Assembly (NCBI RefSeq): GCF_905171765.1
Contig: NC_053390.1
Span: 136,416,820-136,480,819 of the forward strand
Length of the DNA stretch: 64,000 nucleotides
Source: Bufo bufo
Lineage: Eukaryota; Chordata; Amphibia; Anura; Bufonidae
Reading direction: 5' to 3'
Shown here piece after piece: positions 1-11,367 of the stretch (positions are counted from its first letter, which is position 1; every line of letters starts with the position of its first letter). The notes beneath the pieces were generated by a model. The model saw only the letters and a list, made by a program, of their open reading frames with translations, was not told the origin of the DNA and ran no database searches. The translations under genes were made by a program, and so were the position numbers.

Positions 1-506
1 ATGGAGAGGAGATCTGCATCACGGTAACTGCTTAGAAACATTCAGGAATCAACAAGATTACGGAAAAGCAAATCCCTGACTTTCTTTCCAGATGAAGCAG
101 CGCTGGTTGTAGCTTGGCAGCCGTCCTGTGGAGAGGGGCTGGCACGGGAGGTGGTAAATGGGTTCTGACACACTGTCTGGTCGTCTCTCATTAGGCAGAG
201 CTGACAATTCTCTTTCGAGGCTTTGTAAACAGGGCAGCACCCAACAAATAGCACCCCCCGAAAGTCAGCAGCATTATGTGTGCTCAAGGAATAAAAGTGC
301 CTTCTTCTCTCCCCCTGTCGTCCTGAGGTTTTGGCAGCTCTTTCACCCCCTTCTCTTCCTCCCTGATCCCTTTCCTGTTTTGCCAGGGTAGAGACAGACA
401 GATTTGTGGTTTACTTTGGGTAAGTGCTATATGTGTGTGCCCTGCGTGAATAATGCACTTCCAAAAATGTCCGATCTTGTTCTCAATAAACCCTCAGGCC
501 TGTGCA
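1..506. other. intron, nothing recognised
   Basis: Non-coding sequence upstream of the first visible exon. There is a pyrimidine-rich stretch near 300-390. Short open frames here have no recognisable protein. Confidence 0.6.
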
Positions 507-509
507 TTA

Positions 510-791
510 GGGCTCATTCAGACGGCCGTATGCTATCCGCAAAAATGCAGATCAGTTTTTTTGCGGATTAGATGCTGACCTATTCACTTCTATGGGGCCT
601 GTTTCTATTCCACGGTTCCGCAAAACAAATGAAACATGTCCTATACTTGTCCCTGAAAATCAGGACATGGCCCCATTGAAGCCTATGGGTCCGCAAAAAT
701 ACTGAATGCTATCCTTTTTTTTGCGGATCCACAAAAAAACGGATAGCATTCAGTATTATTGCGGACAGCATACGGCCGTCTGAATGAGCCC
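510..791. mobile_element. fold-back MITE, PIF/Harbinger-like
   Basis: The two ends are inverted copies: GGGCTCATTCAGACGGCCGT at the left and its complement ending at 791. The element is bracketed by TTA at 507-509 and TTA at 792-794, the 3-bp target duplication typical of PIF/Harbinger elements. The interior has short palindromic blocks such as TTGCGGATCC. It has no coding capacity. Confidence 0.8.
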
Positions 792-960
792 TTATTGTGA
801 TGCTGTGATGTGTGATATGCAGTGGTCTTCAGACGTCTAGTGCAATGTATCTGCTTTCTGTGAAAATATTTCTTGTTCGATTTGTGCAATGGACAAAAAC
901 CCCAGGTAAATCCTGCTGCATAAAACTGACATGCTGGTGATTAAAAAACCTTCAGTGTAA

Positions 961-1288
961 GGCCTCATGCACACGGCCGTTGTTTTGGTCCGCATCCGAG
1001 CCGCCGTTTTGGCGGCTCGGATGCGGACCCCTTCACTTCAATGGGGCCGAAAAAGAGGCGGACAGAACTCCGTGTGCTGTCCGCATCCGTGTCTCCGTTC
1101 CGTGGCCCCGCAAAAAGAAATATATCCTGTCCTATTCTTGTCCGCGTTTTGCAGACACGAATAGGCAGTTATATTAATGGCTGTCTGTGCCGTTCTGCAA
1201 ATTGCGTAACGCGCACGGACGCCATCCGTGTTTTGCTGATCCACAATTTGCGAACCGCAAAACATACAACAGTCGTGGGCATGAGGCC
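961..1288. mobile_element. fold-back MITE, PIF/Harbinger-like
   Basis: The ends are GGCCTCATGCACACGGCCGT and its near-complement ending at 1288, flanked by TAA at 958-960 and TAA at 1289-1291. The interior is GC-rich and palindromic around GCCGCCGTTTTGGCGGC. It is the same type as the element at 24905-25309. Confidence 0.8.
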
Positions 1289-1546
1289 TAAGTCAGGTAA
1301 GTCAGCATAAAGCTGAATTCTTGCAATTTTATGAGCTATAAAACATATTTCCTATTGTTGTTGTTTTTTTTCTAGTAAACATTGTTTTATTATTGACATA
1401 TTGTGACCACTAGGTCTCTGAAGTTTTTTATTTTAGTTTTTTGTTTACTGCACCAGACATGCAGATGTCGGGCACTGTTCAATGGGATCATGTCAAATAG
1501 TCCCACTGAAGATACCCTGCAGCTGGACCTGTTGAGCTTTGTCTTA

Positions 1547-2039
1547 GGCCGAGTTCACACAAACGTTTTTTTGCGAGTGTACGGGCCGTTTTTTTGTGTT
1601 CCGTATACGGTCCGTATACGGAACCATTCATTTCAATGGTTCCGCCCAAAAAACTGAATGTATTCCGTATGCATTCCGTTTCCGTATTTCCATTTTTCCG
1701 TTCCGTTGAAAGATAGAACATGTCCTATTATTGCCCGCAAATCACGTTCCGTGGCTCTATTCAAGTCAATGGGTCCGCAAAAAAAACGGAACACATACGG
1801 AAATGCATCCGTATGTCTTCCGTATCCATTCCTTTTTTGCTGAACCATCTATTGAAAATGTTATGCCCAGCCCAATTTTTTCTATGTAATTAATGTATAC
1901 TGTGCATGGCATACAGAAAAATGGAACGGAAAAACGGAAAGGAAATGGAAACACAACGGAAGTCAAAAACGGAACAATGGATCCGTGAAAAACGGACCGC
2001 AAAAAACTATAAAAGCCATACGATCGTGTGAACTCGGCA
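1547..2039. mobile_element. fold-back MITE, PIF/Harbinger-like
   Basis: The inverted ends are GGCCGAGTTCACAC and GTGTGAACTCGGC, flanked by TTA at 1544-1546 and TTA at 2040-2042. The interior repeats CGGAA/TTCCG-rich words and is imperfectly palindromic. Confidence 0.78.
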
Positions 2040-2269
2040 TTACAATGTGGCCTGAGAGAATGGGTCTTTTCTATCTGTACAAAGCACTGTTCAGCTGTTT
2101 TCCTGGGGCTCCTAGTTTCAGGGTGCGACAGCTCTATACATACAATGACCGTAGGCCTCCGCTACAAGTCACCATATTATTTTTCTATCCTAATATTTAG
2201 CGGTGCTACCAATTTCTGCTTTTCTATATGTATATGTGTAACAGTTTGTTTCTGTTCTGCACACTGAAG

Positions 2270-2396
2270 GGTCAGTGAAGAAAATCAAGTCCTCAAGTCT
2301 GGATTTACCAGTTGCGAACTTACAATACTGGAAAATGACAACCCGGGAGGCGTGTTTGAGTTCTCCCCATTTTACAGAGGACCTTATAATGTAAAA
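2270..2396 (+). CDS. adgrv1: adgrv1 exon A: end of a Calx-beta repeat
   Basis: About 42 codons ending in CELTILENDNPGGVFEF, the closing strand of one Calx-beta domain and the opening strand of the next. The donor is AAA|gtatgt at 2397 in phase 0, joining the exon at 6209. The acceptor is uncertain: AG at 2268-2269 (chosen because the pyrimidine tract is nearer) or AG at 2274-2275. Both give the same frame. Confidence 0.85.
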
Positions 2397-2867
2397 GTAT
2401 GTGTATTATTTCATTCATCCTTTAATTCACACAACTCAGATGAAAGCTAAAAGCTGAAATGTCCTAATTGCTTCTAATATTTAGTATTGCTTTTCATAAG
2501 GTGATCTCTTATTTTGGGCTGCAAACATCACTGTAGACCAGGGAACAGATAATGATACATAAAACTAAGGTCCTCGGTAGCTGATGCTTGATAATAGTTT
2601 TGTTAACTTAGGGTTGTCGTCTGAAAATGTATAGTAATAGCTAGAGGTGTGTGAAGTTCTCAAAACTTCGATTCGGCTGCTTCCCCGAATTACACTAAGA
2701 AATTTGCCACAAAGCGCATTTCTTTGTGAGTAGAGGGCGCAATGACGGGGAATAGCAATTGCTGCCCCCCTCCCCATCATTGAACCCTTCAGATTCCGTG
2801 TTCATTGCTGATCATGGCATGATGAGATGACCATTGAGGGTTGTCAGAGGTTAATCTATTCGTGGTA

Positions 2868-3340
2868 ACAAATTAATTTTCCCTGAAACGGTGGTTAAAA
2901 AAAATAAATCATACTCGCCTCATCCACTTGTGCGTGAAGAGTTCGCCATGGCCATCTTGATTGAAGATCCACCGTCAAATCTCGCACTGTGCAGCCATGG
3001 TGACGTCATACGTCACCGTGCACGAGATTTCGCGCGGGTTTTTCTATCAAGATGGCTGTGGCCAGGGGTGCACCACCAATGAGCCCATACAGCACCAGGT
3101 AGGGGAAAGAAGGGGGCACCGGAAGGGCCGTGGGCAATGAGCGCTTTTATTGTGGCAAAGGGGTTAGGTTAAGAAATTGCCATTGGGGGGGAGGCGCTGT
3201 TTTAGTTTTCGCCTCGGGCAGCAGAAAGGCTAGGCACATCCCTGGCTGTGGCGGATTCTTTATGCGCAAATGGATGAGGTGAGTATGATTTCTAATTAAT
3301 TTTTTTACCGCCATTTCAGGGAAAATTGATTCATCCACGA
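2868..3340. repeat. fold-back repeat
   Basis: A block near 2868-2935 (AATTTTCCCTGAAACGG and following) reappears inverted near 3267-3330 (CCATTTCAGGGAAAATT). This makes imperfect arms around a GC-rich middle. The outer limits may reach 2640 and 3385. The family is not recognised. Confidence 0.6.
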
Positions 3341-3394
3341 AGCACTAGAAATTTGGATTTGCGGCGAATCAAACCGGGGTTATCGGTAAACTGT

Positions 3395-3925
3395 GACATC
3401 ACTGTGTGAATATTCTCTTTGATATTAGTGTGGAGTTTAACTGTACTGTGACTCCTGTGCACATTATCCCAGTACTATGTCATCACTGCAGATTATCATA
3501 GTACAATGACATCAGTTTAAACATTATCCAAATACTATGACATTACTGTGCACATTATTCCACTACCATGACACCATCATGCACATTATTCTACTACTAT
3601 GACATCACTGTACAGATTATCCCACTTCTAGGACATCACTGTACACATGGTCCCACTAATATGACATCACTTTGTGCTTTATCCCACCACTGTGGCATTA
3701 TTGTGCACATTATAACACTACTATGACATCACTGTGCACATTATCTCTCTTCTGTGACATCACTGTGCACATTATTCCACTAGTGTGGACTATGCATTTT
3801 ATCCTACTAATACAGAATCTTCATTGTACATTATCCCACTTCTATGACATCACTGTGACAGTCCAACATTACTATGACATCACTGTGACATTCTCACATT
3901 ACTATGACATCACTGTGAGTCAGTG
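3395..3925. repeat. degenerate minisatellite, about 31-bp unit
   Basis: Many diverged tandem copies of a unit containing CTATGACATCACTGTGCAC and ATTATCCCA. Copies differ by several bases, so the array looks old. Confidence 0.8.
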
Positions 3926-3994
3926 GTTTAAGGGCACACTCTCATAGTCTTGAGGGTGCTAGAGATGGGTCCCGGACCAGTGTTAACAGTATAG

Positions 3995-4276
3995 GGGTCC
4001 ATTCACACATCCGCAGAATGGGTCCACATCCGTTCCGCAAATTGCGGAATGGGTGCAGACCCGTTCATTCTCTAAGGGGCAGGAATGGATGCGGAAAGCA
4101 CACAGTGTGTTGTCCGCATCCCCATTTCCGGAGCGCACCCCTGATCTTCCGGTCCGCGTCTCCGGAAGAAAATAGAAACATGTTCTAATAGGCAGCTCTA
4201 TGGGGGTGCCGGCCGGGTGTATTGCGGATCTGCAATTTGCGGATCCGCAATACACTACGGACATATGAATGGACCC
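3995..4276. mobile_element. fold-back MITE, PIF/Harbinger-like
   Basis: The inverted ends are GGGTCCATTCACACATCCG and CATATGAATGGACCC, with the palindromic core ATTGCGGATCTGCAATTTGC nearby. The right flank is TAA and the left flank is TAG, so the target duplication is imperfect. The element closely resembles the copies at 59606 and 61360. Confidence 0.72.
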
Positions 4277-4322
4277 TAATAGAAACTCTGCACTCCAAGG
4301 AATAATATGCAGTCATTCCAGT

Positions 4323-4361
4323 AGTATAAATGTTTTCGGCAGTAAGCCTTCTTCAGATACT
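4323..4361 (-). ncRNA. hammerhead-like hairpin, degenerate
   Basis: On the minus strand the order is AGTAT, CTGAAGA, A, GGC-TTACT-GCC, GAAA, ACATTT, ATACT. The outer AGTAT/ATACT and inner GGC/GCC pair as stems I and II of a hammerhead, and CTGANGA and GAAA are the conserved core. There is one extra A between the core and stem II, and the stem III palindrome is broken. It is probably a retroelement relic. Activity is not shown. Confidence 0.45.
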
Positions 4362-4449
4362 TGGATGCCGTACTGGATAGGGGTGTAATGAAGTATAGTA
4401 CAAAAGTTGGAACAGGAAGCTCAGGTAGGTAGCGCTTCAGTGGTAGAGA

Positions 4450-5508
4450 ATGGCGCTCTGGAATGGAGCCTGGGTCCATTGCAATGGGATTTTTTTTTTT
4501 CCGCTCTCTCTCTTTCTTTAACCCCTTTTCAAGCTCTTTAACACATAGACAGCAATAGAAAATAATGTCAGAGTGACACTAGCATATATAGCTAAAAGGG
4601 AAAACCCATTGTTGATGATATTAATAAACAGTCTGTTTAAAAACACACCACAATGTCGTTTTTGTTATGCTTTTTCAAATAAAAAAAATTGCAACAAGTT
4701 TTTGGGAAAAAAAATACTGGCCTAACTGGTCGTCCCCTGAGGGTGACTATACTATTCACTGCTATTAATGCACAAAAATTGCGCACTTCTAAACAGTAGA
4801 AAAATTGCAATAGGTTTTTGTAAAGAAAAAAGTTCAAATGCTCAGCATACGCAGAGAAATATATGCCGCTGGTACTGCTGGGAACATGCCTATAAAACAC
4901 TTATGTTGAAGCTTTGCAACATGTTTTTAAACAAAAAGAAGGCTAGCGCATGCACCGAAAAAGAGTACTGTCCCTTTAAACTGTCTCTTTGTGCAGTCGG
5001 TGTAACACATATAGTTATGAATAGCTCCAGCAGCCCTGACTGTAAGACACACAGTACCCTAACTTCACCTATGCTGTCCCTAATGATAAAACCTGAATTC
5101 TACCTAGTAATTAAATCTACCTAACTACCGTAAGTATATCTTCTTCACAATCAGTAGACTATTCCTGGCTTGTGTGTCTAATTGGTGTCTGTCAGAGACA
5201 TGTCCTATCACATCAGTGGTGAGCCCAGCATAGAGCCTGGTAGACTAGCCAATATCCTTCCTCCTTATTGGCTGCAAAGCATTGTGGGCAAACTTGCTGA
5301 CTGGGGCCCCTCCCAATTTCATGTGATCCTTCATCTTCCCAGCCCTATTTCCCTCATCGAGAGTACTGAATTTTAAAAGTAAATCGGCGGGCACAGTTTT
5401 GCACGATTCATCTGAACCAAATCGCTAAAACTTTGGATTCGTTCAGAAAGAGAATTTTTGCCAAATTTGCGATGGATCCAATTTGTTTAGAATTGATTTG
5501 CCCAATAC
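4450..5508. other. intron, nothing recognised
   Basis: AT-rich intron sequence with a T-run and CT-rich tract near 4489-4515. The 118-codon open frame at 4768-5124 has no recognisable domain, no splice-site pair in phase with the gene, and no place in the collinear protein. Confidence 0.55.

Positions 5509-5509
<1 letters not shown>

Positions 5510-5540
<31 letters not shown>
5510..5540. repeat. (AAT)n microsatellite
   Basis: About ten perfect AAT units. Confidence 0.95.
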
Positions 5541-5541
<1 letters not shown>

Positions 5542-5783
5542 GCAAATCCTCAGTAGATGACAGGGGCTCAGGTAGTCATTGCGTGAGTTTGTAATGTACA
5601 GTGATAGTTTTCTCCCAGATAAGAGGTTATCCCATGACTGATGTAAAAAATGAAAATCAAACATAATCTAGTACATGACAGTCTATTTCTGACAAAGCTA
5701 GAACCAGCCGCGTACCTCGCATGGATCCAGAGATCTCCTCACTCCATTTGTTCTGGTAAATTTATTTTAGGCTGGCAGCTCGG

Positions 5784-5932
5784 AGGGCATGTCCTTTCTC
5801 AGGGGGCATGTCCTTTCTTAGGGGGCATGTCCTTTCTCAGGGGGCATGTCCTTTCTCAGGGGGCATGTCCTTTCTTAGGGGGCATGTCCTTTCTTAGGGG
5901 GCATGTCCTTTCTCAGGGGGCATGTCCTTTCC
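5784..5932. repeat. 19-bp VNTR, about eight units
   Basis: Head-to-tail copies of GGGGGCATGTCCTTTCTYA with almost no divergence; only the Y position varies. Such uniform arrays tend to be length-polymorphic. Confidence 0.92.
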
Positions 5933-6036
5933 CTGCAACTGTTATAGCTTCTAATAGAAAATATGGCTATTGAAGGTTGAAGATTTAAACTTAGCACGTG
6001 CGACCACCTCAGTGAGGTGGACAGGGAATATGGAAA

Positions 6037-6130
6037 AAAAACAAACAGCAGGTGGCGCTATACAGATACATTTTATTGAATAACTCAGTGGCTATACTAC
6101 ATTTTTAATTACAAGCAATTACAAATGTAT
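6037..6130. repeat. dispersed repeat fragment
   Basis: Contains GCAGGTGGCGCTATACAGAT and TTATTGAATAACTCAGTGGC, a word pair I associate with amphibian interspersed repeats. It ends about 80 bp before the next exon. The family is unknown. Confidence 0.4.
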
Positions 6131-6208
6131 TCAGATCCAGGTGCTGGTTTGAAAAATGTAGAATATTTTTCTCTATTTAAACATATTAAATCTTTTTCTT
6201 TTCCCCAG

Positions 6209-6394
6209 GAGGGAGATTCTGTTGAACTTAGAATTGCTCGATCCAAAGGGCTTCTTGTTAAACAGTTCCTGCGGTATACCATTGAGCCAAGGGACAGCAA
6301 TGAATTCTATGGAAACACTGGGATCCTGGAGTTTAAGACTGGTGAAAAAGAGATTGTAATTACATTGTTAACAAGGATGGATGGGGTACCAGAG
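6209..6394 (+). CDS. adgrv1: adgrv1 exon B: Calx-beta repeat core
   Basis: Sixty-two codons, phase 0 at both ends (acceptor CCCCAG|GAG, donor GAG|gtatta). It encodes EGDSVELRIARSKG, the RDSNEFYGNTG loop, LEFKTGEKEIVITLL and DGVPE. These are the A to F strands of a Calx-beta fold, with acidic residues expected to bind calcium. The open frame continues past the donor, but that extension is intronic. Confidence 0.95.
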
Positions 6395-6955
6395 GTATTA
6401 GACTTCTTCACTCACTGGCTGCACTTCTTTCCTGAAGGCTTTGTGCAGAGGTTAACTTTGTCCACAGCTAACACTTACAGCGCTGAAGGAGAGGTTGCAT
6501 ACACTGCCACAAAGGGAGCGATACATGATTAAATAGTTATTAAGAACCTGTGAACCACTATTCACATCCCAGAGGATTGATAATGGTGTGAAAATCCTCT
6601 GACACCTATTTAGCATAAAGAACCAATCATTTGCCAATTACACCAGCTTGCTATGCGCAGAGCTGGGGCTGGGGCTGTCGGCTCCTTTGTTAGCGGCTTC
6701 TGGTGGAACATGTGAGATGCATGTGAATTTCAGCCCCCGTGTGTTAGTTGTTAAGGACAAAGCTGTACGGAAAGGAAATATGTGAAAATGCATATAACAT
6801 CCCTGTCAGCTGCAGGAACATGTAGTGAGAAGGAGAAATGCGCACAACATATATACAAATGTAGCAGTACAAGATTACATTTAGGGTAACATTATCGGTG
6901 CAGCGGGACACAATATAGGAGGTTCATACAGATGTGCAGACTGAATATGTACTTA

Positions 6956-7242
6956 GGGGCACATTTATTTTTAATAAAGCCCTGCACTGGCGGTGGATCC
7001 GCTGCAGTTATTTAGCGGCACCAGCCTCTATATAACTTCAGCGGATCCACCGCCGACTCTAAATGTAAGACAACTTCCTTGCTGTCTTACATTTAGACCA
7101 TTTCTACGCCTGAAACAGGTGTAGAAAATGGTAGATGAGACGGCCGACCCGTCCCCTTCCCCGCCCACGTTTTTTAGACCTGGCACGAGCGGGGAGAAGT
7201 CGCAGATTGAGGCGCAAGGCACCTGTTTAATAAATGACCCCC
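6956..7242. mobile_element. fold-back MITE, TTA target duplication
   Basis: The ends GGGGCACATTTATTTTTAAT and TTAATAAATGACCCCC are inverted, with TTA at 6953-6955 and 7243-7245. The inner arms pair GGCGGTGGATCCGC with GCGGATCCACCGCC. The element at 41512-41888 is a relative. Confidence 0.75.
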
Positions 7243-7245
7243 TTA

Positions 7246-8035
7246 GTGTATTCTGTTCTCAGATCGATGTGTAAAGGATTTCTCGACAGAACCTTAGGCT
7301 GGATTAATGCTGTATTATAAAACAGGTTGTGTTTGGGACCTGTCTCTTTTAGTGGCCCCTCCGATGACGAGCCATCTGCTGAATTCTTCATAAGCAGCGT
7401 TATGTTGGGTCCCACTGATGGCTGTCCATCCCATTCTGTTCAATGGATGCACTGTGTCCTCTAGAGGGGGATATGCTATTTACAACTGATCCTGCCAATA
7501 GAGGAGGGTCCTGAATGGGGCGCGCCATCCATTTTATTTGTCGAATATGCACAAGAGCAATCAGTGATCACACATGCTGCTTAAACTTTTTTCTTTTGGG
7601 GGGGGGAGCACTCTACTGATCATAGAGAGTGTGCAGCTGTTCAAGCACAGTATTAACCCTTTCTCACCCCAGAGCACTAGTGATACTGATATTAATACAT
7701 TCACTACTTTAGACAACAAGAATATAGACAATAACCACGTCAATGCCCTAGACCACCAGGGATATTACCATAAATCTATTCACTTTCCCACTAAGCTTCA
7801 AGTTTGGCTTGTAGACTATGACGCCAACCATTCTACCTTTTTACTGTAAACAGCTATTTGGATTTTGGGAATACCTGGATTACACATGCATTGTACACAC
7901 AAGTGCCCACGATACACACCCAAGACAAGAATTCTGATATAAATCTCATTCACACATTCAGGTAGCGTGGCATTACTAACCATATGTAGATATTACATGA
8001 AATACAGAATGGTATCTCTACTTTGCTCTTCACAG
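7246..8035. other. intron, nothing recognised
   Basis: No repeat family or gene recognised. The 91-codon open frame near 7574 has no known domain and no splice context. Confidence 0.5.
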
Positions 8036-8216
8036 TTAGAGGAGATGTACTCGGTGGTGCTGAGCAGTCATGGAGAGTTTCCCATCACACTAGGGGAAGC
8101 CATAAGAGTCAACATAACCATCTTAAAAAATGATGACCCACATGGAGTTATTGAATTTGTCTCTCCTGGAATAGTCAGAAACATAAATGAAAGCAAAGAA
8201 AATGACATTCACTATG
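8036..8216 (+). CDS. adgrv1: adgrv1 exon C: end of one Calx-beta, start of next
   Basis: Acceptor TTCACAG|TTA in phase 0, donor TATG|gtaagg in phase 1. It encodes LEEMYSVVLSSHGE, NITILKNDDPHGVIEF and then INESKEND. The motif NDDPHG marks the calcium-binding turn between successive Calx-beta domains. N-glycosylation sequons occur at NIT and NES. Confidence 0.95.
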
Positions 8217-8288
8217 GTAAGGATAAGAACTGGTACATTTTATTCTGATAACATCTTAACAAGGGGGTGCGGATTATGCCATAAGGTT

Positions 8289-8412
8289 ACCCCTCCAGCT
8301 GTGGTGAAACTACGACTCCCAGCATGCTTCATTCATTTCTATGGAGTTCTGAAAACAGCTAAGCAAGTGTGCATCTTGGGAGTTGTAGTTTTACCACAGC
8401 TGGAGTGCCGCA
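8289..8412. mobile_element. short fold-back MITE
   Basis: CTCCAGCTGTGGTGAAACTA at the left is the inverse of TAGTTTTACCACAGCTGGAG at the right. The arms also carry CGACTCCCAGCATGC and GCATCTTGGGAGTTG. It is non-coding. Confidence 0.75.
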
Positions 8413-8697
8413 GGTTGGGCTTCCCTGCACTAGTGCATGATATTACTCAGCACTGCACTGACTAGTGCCTGATATTACTCAGCACTGCACTAACCTAATG
8501 GGAGCAACACAAGGAGTTAGCAATGCAAGTTAACAGATCAGATGGCCCCTATGCTAATCCGCCATTGGTATTGTACGAGGCTTAGACAAATGAGAATGAC
8601 ATGTCTGATTATGAAGCTTTGCTTCTAGTTTGCCTAGTCTGGATAGTCAGTGCTCTGACCAAGTGATCATATCACATGGAAACTTGTTAATGAGTTA

Positions 8698-9240
8698 AAA
8701 AGGAGCTGTCACCTTTCTCGACTTGTCTGTTTTAGTAATTACCTACTATCCCTATGTAATAACAATCCTAGGGCAACTTTTCATATCTCTATGATGTGCC
8801 ATTCCTCTATTATTTCTACTATAAGTTTATGAATCAATTGCAGCAGTCTGCGATAAAGGTCCAGCTGGGTGTTACTAGTTGGGAGTGTGTCCCCGCACAA
8901 GTTTGCCACTGGCAGCATTGGTTGGATAGTGTCACACTGTGCAGGGACACAACCCTAACTGGCAACGCTCACTTTATTGCAAGCAAACAAACGCTTGGAT
9001 AATCTGAAGTTTTATGCGGAGCGGCTGCCTGCAAACAATTAATCTGTATGCGGATGACTGATCTCCGCACTGATTGCTTGTTCCCATACAGAGCGTATGA
9101 TCGCTGCATGTAAAGGCGGTTACCACTCCTATTAAACAATTAGGCAATTATCGGTAACATTTAGTTTAGTTCATGGTAATTGCCTGCCCATTGTCCTGCC
9201 TTTACGCCTATCGTGGGAGTTCGGGTATGTACAGATTTTA
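8698..9240. repeat. dispersed repeats, unclassified
   Basis: Starts with AAAAAGGAGCTGTCACC, an end type shared with other intronic repeats here. A second palindromic piece lies around 9010-9130 (GCGGATGACTGATCTCCGC). Boundaries are not resolved. Confidence 0.4.
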
Positions 9241-9463
9241 TGGAATAAAATGACAACATGTACAATATCATCATGAACTTCCTTTTACCAACCTTTTTGT
9301 AACTTGCCAGAAATATCCAATACTAACTAAATATTATTTGGCTGAAAGTATTTTGTCCAGGTTTCTATGTTGTAGATTTGTCAGTTTTGTCTGTGTTCGC
9401 TTTCTTCTACGTGATTACTAAACGTCATAGGAGGATTGTGTATAAGCGTCTCTTTATTTCCAG

Positions 9464-9627
9464 CTGCATTTGATGTCATGAGGCGACAAGGCAGCTTTGG
9501 CGCCATTAATGTGACATGGACTGTAAGCCCAGATTCCACCCCTGATGTTTACCCCTCACATGGCGTACTGCAGTTTAAAGATGGGGAAACTGTGAAGACA
9601 ATAACCATTTCATCGACTCCAGACGAG
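9464..9627 (+). CDS. adgrv1: adgrv1 exon D: Calx-beta middle
   Basis: Acceptor TTTCCAG|CT in phase 1, donor GACGAG|gtaaaa in phase 0. It encodes FDVMRRQGSFGAINVTW, a PDSTPDVYPSHG loop, LQFKDGETVKTITI and STPDE. It continues the domain begun in the previous exon and is completed by the exon at 12200. Confidence 0.95.
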
Positions 9628-11204
9628 GTAAAAGCAAGCCTTCTATTCTCTGTACTAACAGACCTGTAGCACTAGCTTTCTGCTGTTTTGTAAGATAAGA
9701 AAAGTCAAAGCTTCCACAGAGAAAAAATAGTATCTGTGAACTTCCGAGCTTCCGGCACAGTTTCCTGGGACCTATCAGATCGGTCGGGGTCCTGTGCACG
9801 GATGGAGCCGTATTGGGTGTGCTTTGTAGCGCAACTCAGTCCTATTCATTGGCAAAACCCCTACAAAATGTCCAGTAAAGGGACAGTAATGAAGGGGGTG
9901 CAGAGTTCGGCTGACCGCTGTGGCCTCTGAAACCATAAGAAAACCATTGTTGAGGCACCATCTTAAGAGCCAAGGGGGTGGTAATACAAAACCTGTGCGC
10001 CTGTCGTATAGAGTCTGTCCACTCAGCTTTGACAGTAGGCCTCATTTATCCAAAATATGTAACAGAAAAACAGGACTTTTTACCACCAGCTACCGATTGC
10101 AGCTCAGATTTTAGCAGCTGCTTTGGGGCCCAAACTCAGAAGGGGCCCACTCAGGATGAGGTCTAAAAGATTTTGTCAGGGCCCCCTCAACATTATTATA
10201 CAGTGATGGTATATATTGTGAAACTGTAGTAACTGGACACAGCAGCTCCCGGGCCTGGTCTGAGAGAGCGATCTTGACTAGCCACAGGAGTGGGGGTTAC
10301 ACAGGAGGAGGGGTTGGATAGACATTTCTGGGGGAGGAGCCCCATTTAAAGATTTGCTGTGGGGCCCACTCATTTCTAATGACGCCACTGAGCAGGAACT
10401 CTGCGCTACAATAGATAGTAATGACGTGATCCTGTGTGCAATGTGCTGTGGGGCCTGAGCAGCTGGACAGGAATGGGGAGTTGGATCACATCCCTCCTCC
10501 TTGTTCCTGTCAGGCTGCTGAGCCTTGACAGCCTATTGCACATAGAATTGCTCAGTTACTATTTACAGAGGCGGACTTGGCATTTCTGGGGCCCCAAGCA
10601 AAGTTAAGCCTGGGGGCTCTAATAAGGACGGCCAGCCAGGAATCACTATTCCCGGCAGCGGTTTCCTGTCTGTCCACAGGGAGGCGTATAACAGTGAACA
10701 GCAGGGATGGGAGTCACGAGCTACTGTGTCCCACCGTCAACTAGCACTGTCTGACTCATCTGTCAAGGGGCCCAGAGGACCAATTGGGTGGTTTGCATGG
10801 TGGTCAAGACAGCCTCTGACTGTCTGTTGTAGAGCAGAGTTCCCACTTCACAATTACATAATAGAGCGATTGCGCGTGAAATATGCAGTAAGGCTGAGCA
10901 GGCTGACAGCGTATCTCAGACACCAGCATGCAGTGTAGCAAGGCCTCGCGCCCTCAGACCCTAAACAGCTCTGCAAGTGGAGACCACCTGTCCTAGTCAC
11001 ATTCTAGATTGGGCTGCAGGAGGCCATTTTTATATAATTCCCAGAGAACCCCTCTAAACAGGTCTGATAAACGAGGCCCATTGTTTGCATTACAAGAAGT
11101 ATATCCAACAATTTTAGACTAATGAAATCTGGATTGTTTGAAATCCGGTATTATTGTGAAATGTGCATTGGGTCTGGTGGGTTTCCTGATGTAGGAACAG
11201 TCTG
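9628..11204. other. intron, unclassified repeat debris
   Basis: Contains GGGGCCC-rich segments (10120-10400 and 10560-10640) that look like old interspersed repeats, but I could not fix ends, target duplications or a family. No exon with fitting phase is seen. Confidence 0.45.
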
Positions 11205-11367
11205 AGTCATTTATCAAACTAGTGTAAATTCAAACTGGCTTTAGTTGCCCATAAAAACCAAATTTCAGCGTTCATTTTTGAACAGCTCCTTTGGAAAATG
11301 AAAATCTGATGGGTTGCTATGGGCAACAAAGCCAGTTCTACTTTACACCAGTTTGATAAATGACCCC
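11205..11367. mobile_element. fold-back MITE (ATTTATCAAACT ends)
   Basis: Inverted ends GTCATTTATCAAACTAGTGT and ACCAGTTTGATAAATGAC; the inner arms pair GCTTTAGTTGCCCATA with GCTATGGGCAACAAAGCC. A second, better-preserved copy lies at 60986-61159. Confidence 0.82.

Noticed and set aside
4768..5124. 118-codon frame as a gene
   Set aside because: No domain, low-complexity start and no splice signals fitting a second gene.
5784..5932. CRISPR-like repeat array
   Set aside because: Units are contiguous with no unique spacers, in a vertebrate intron.
6395..6532. Extension of exon B beyond 6394
   Set aside because: The frame stays open, but the donor at 6395 and the phase-0 start of the next exon give the conserved protein, while the extension does not.
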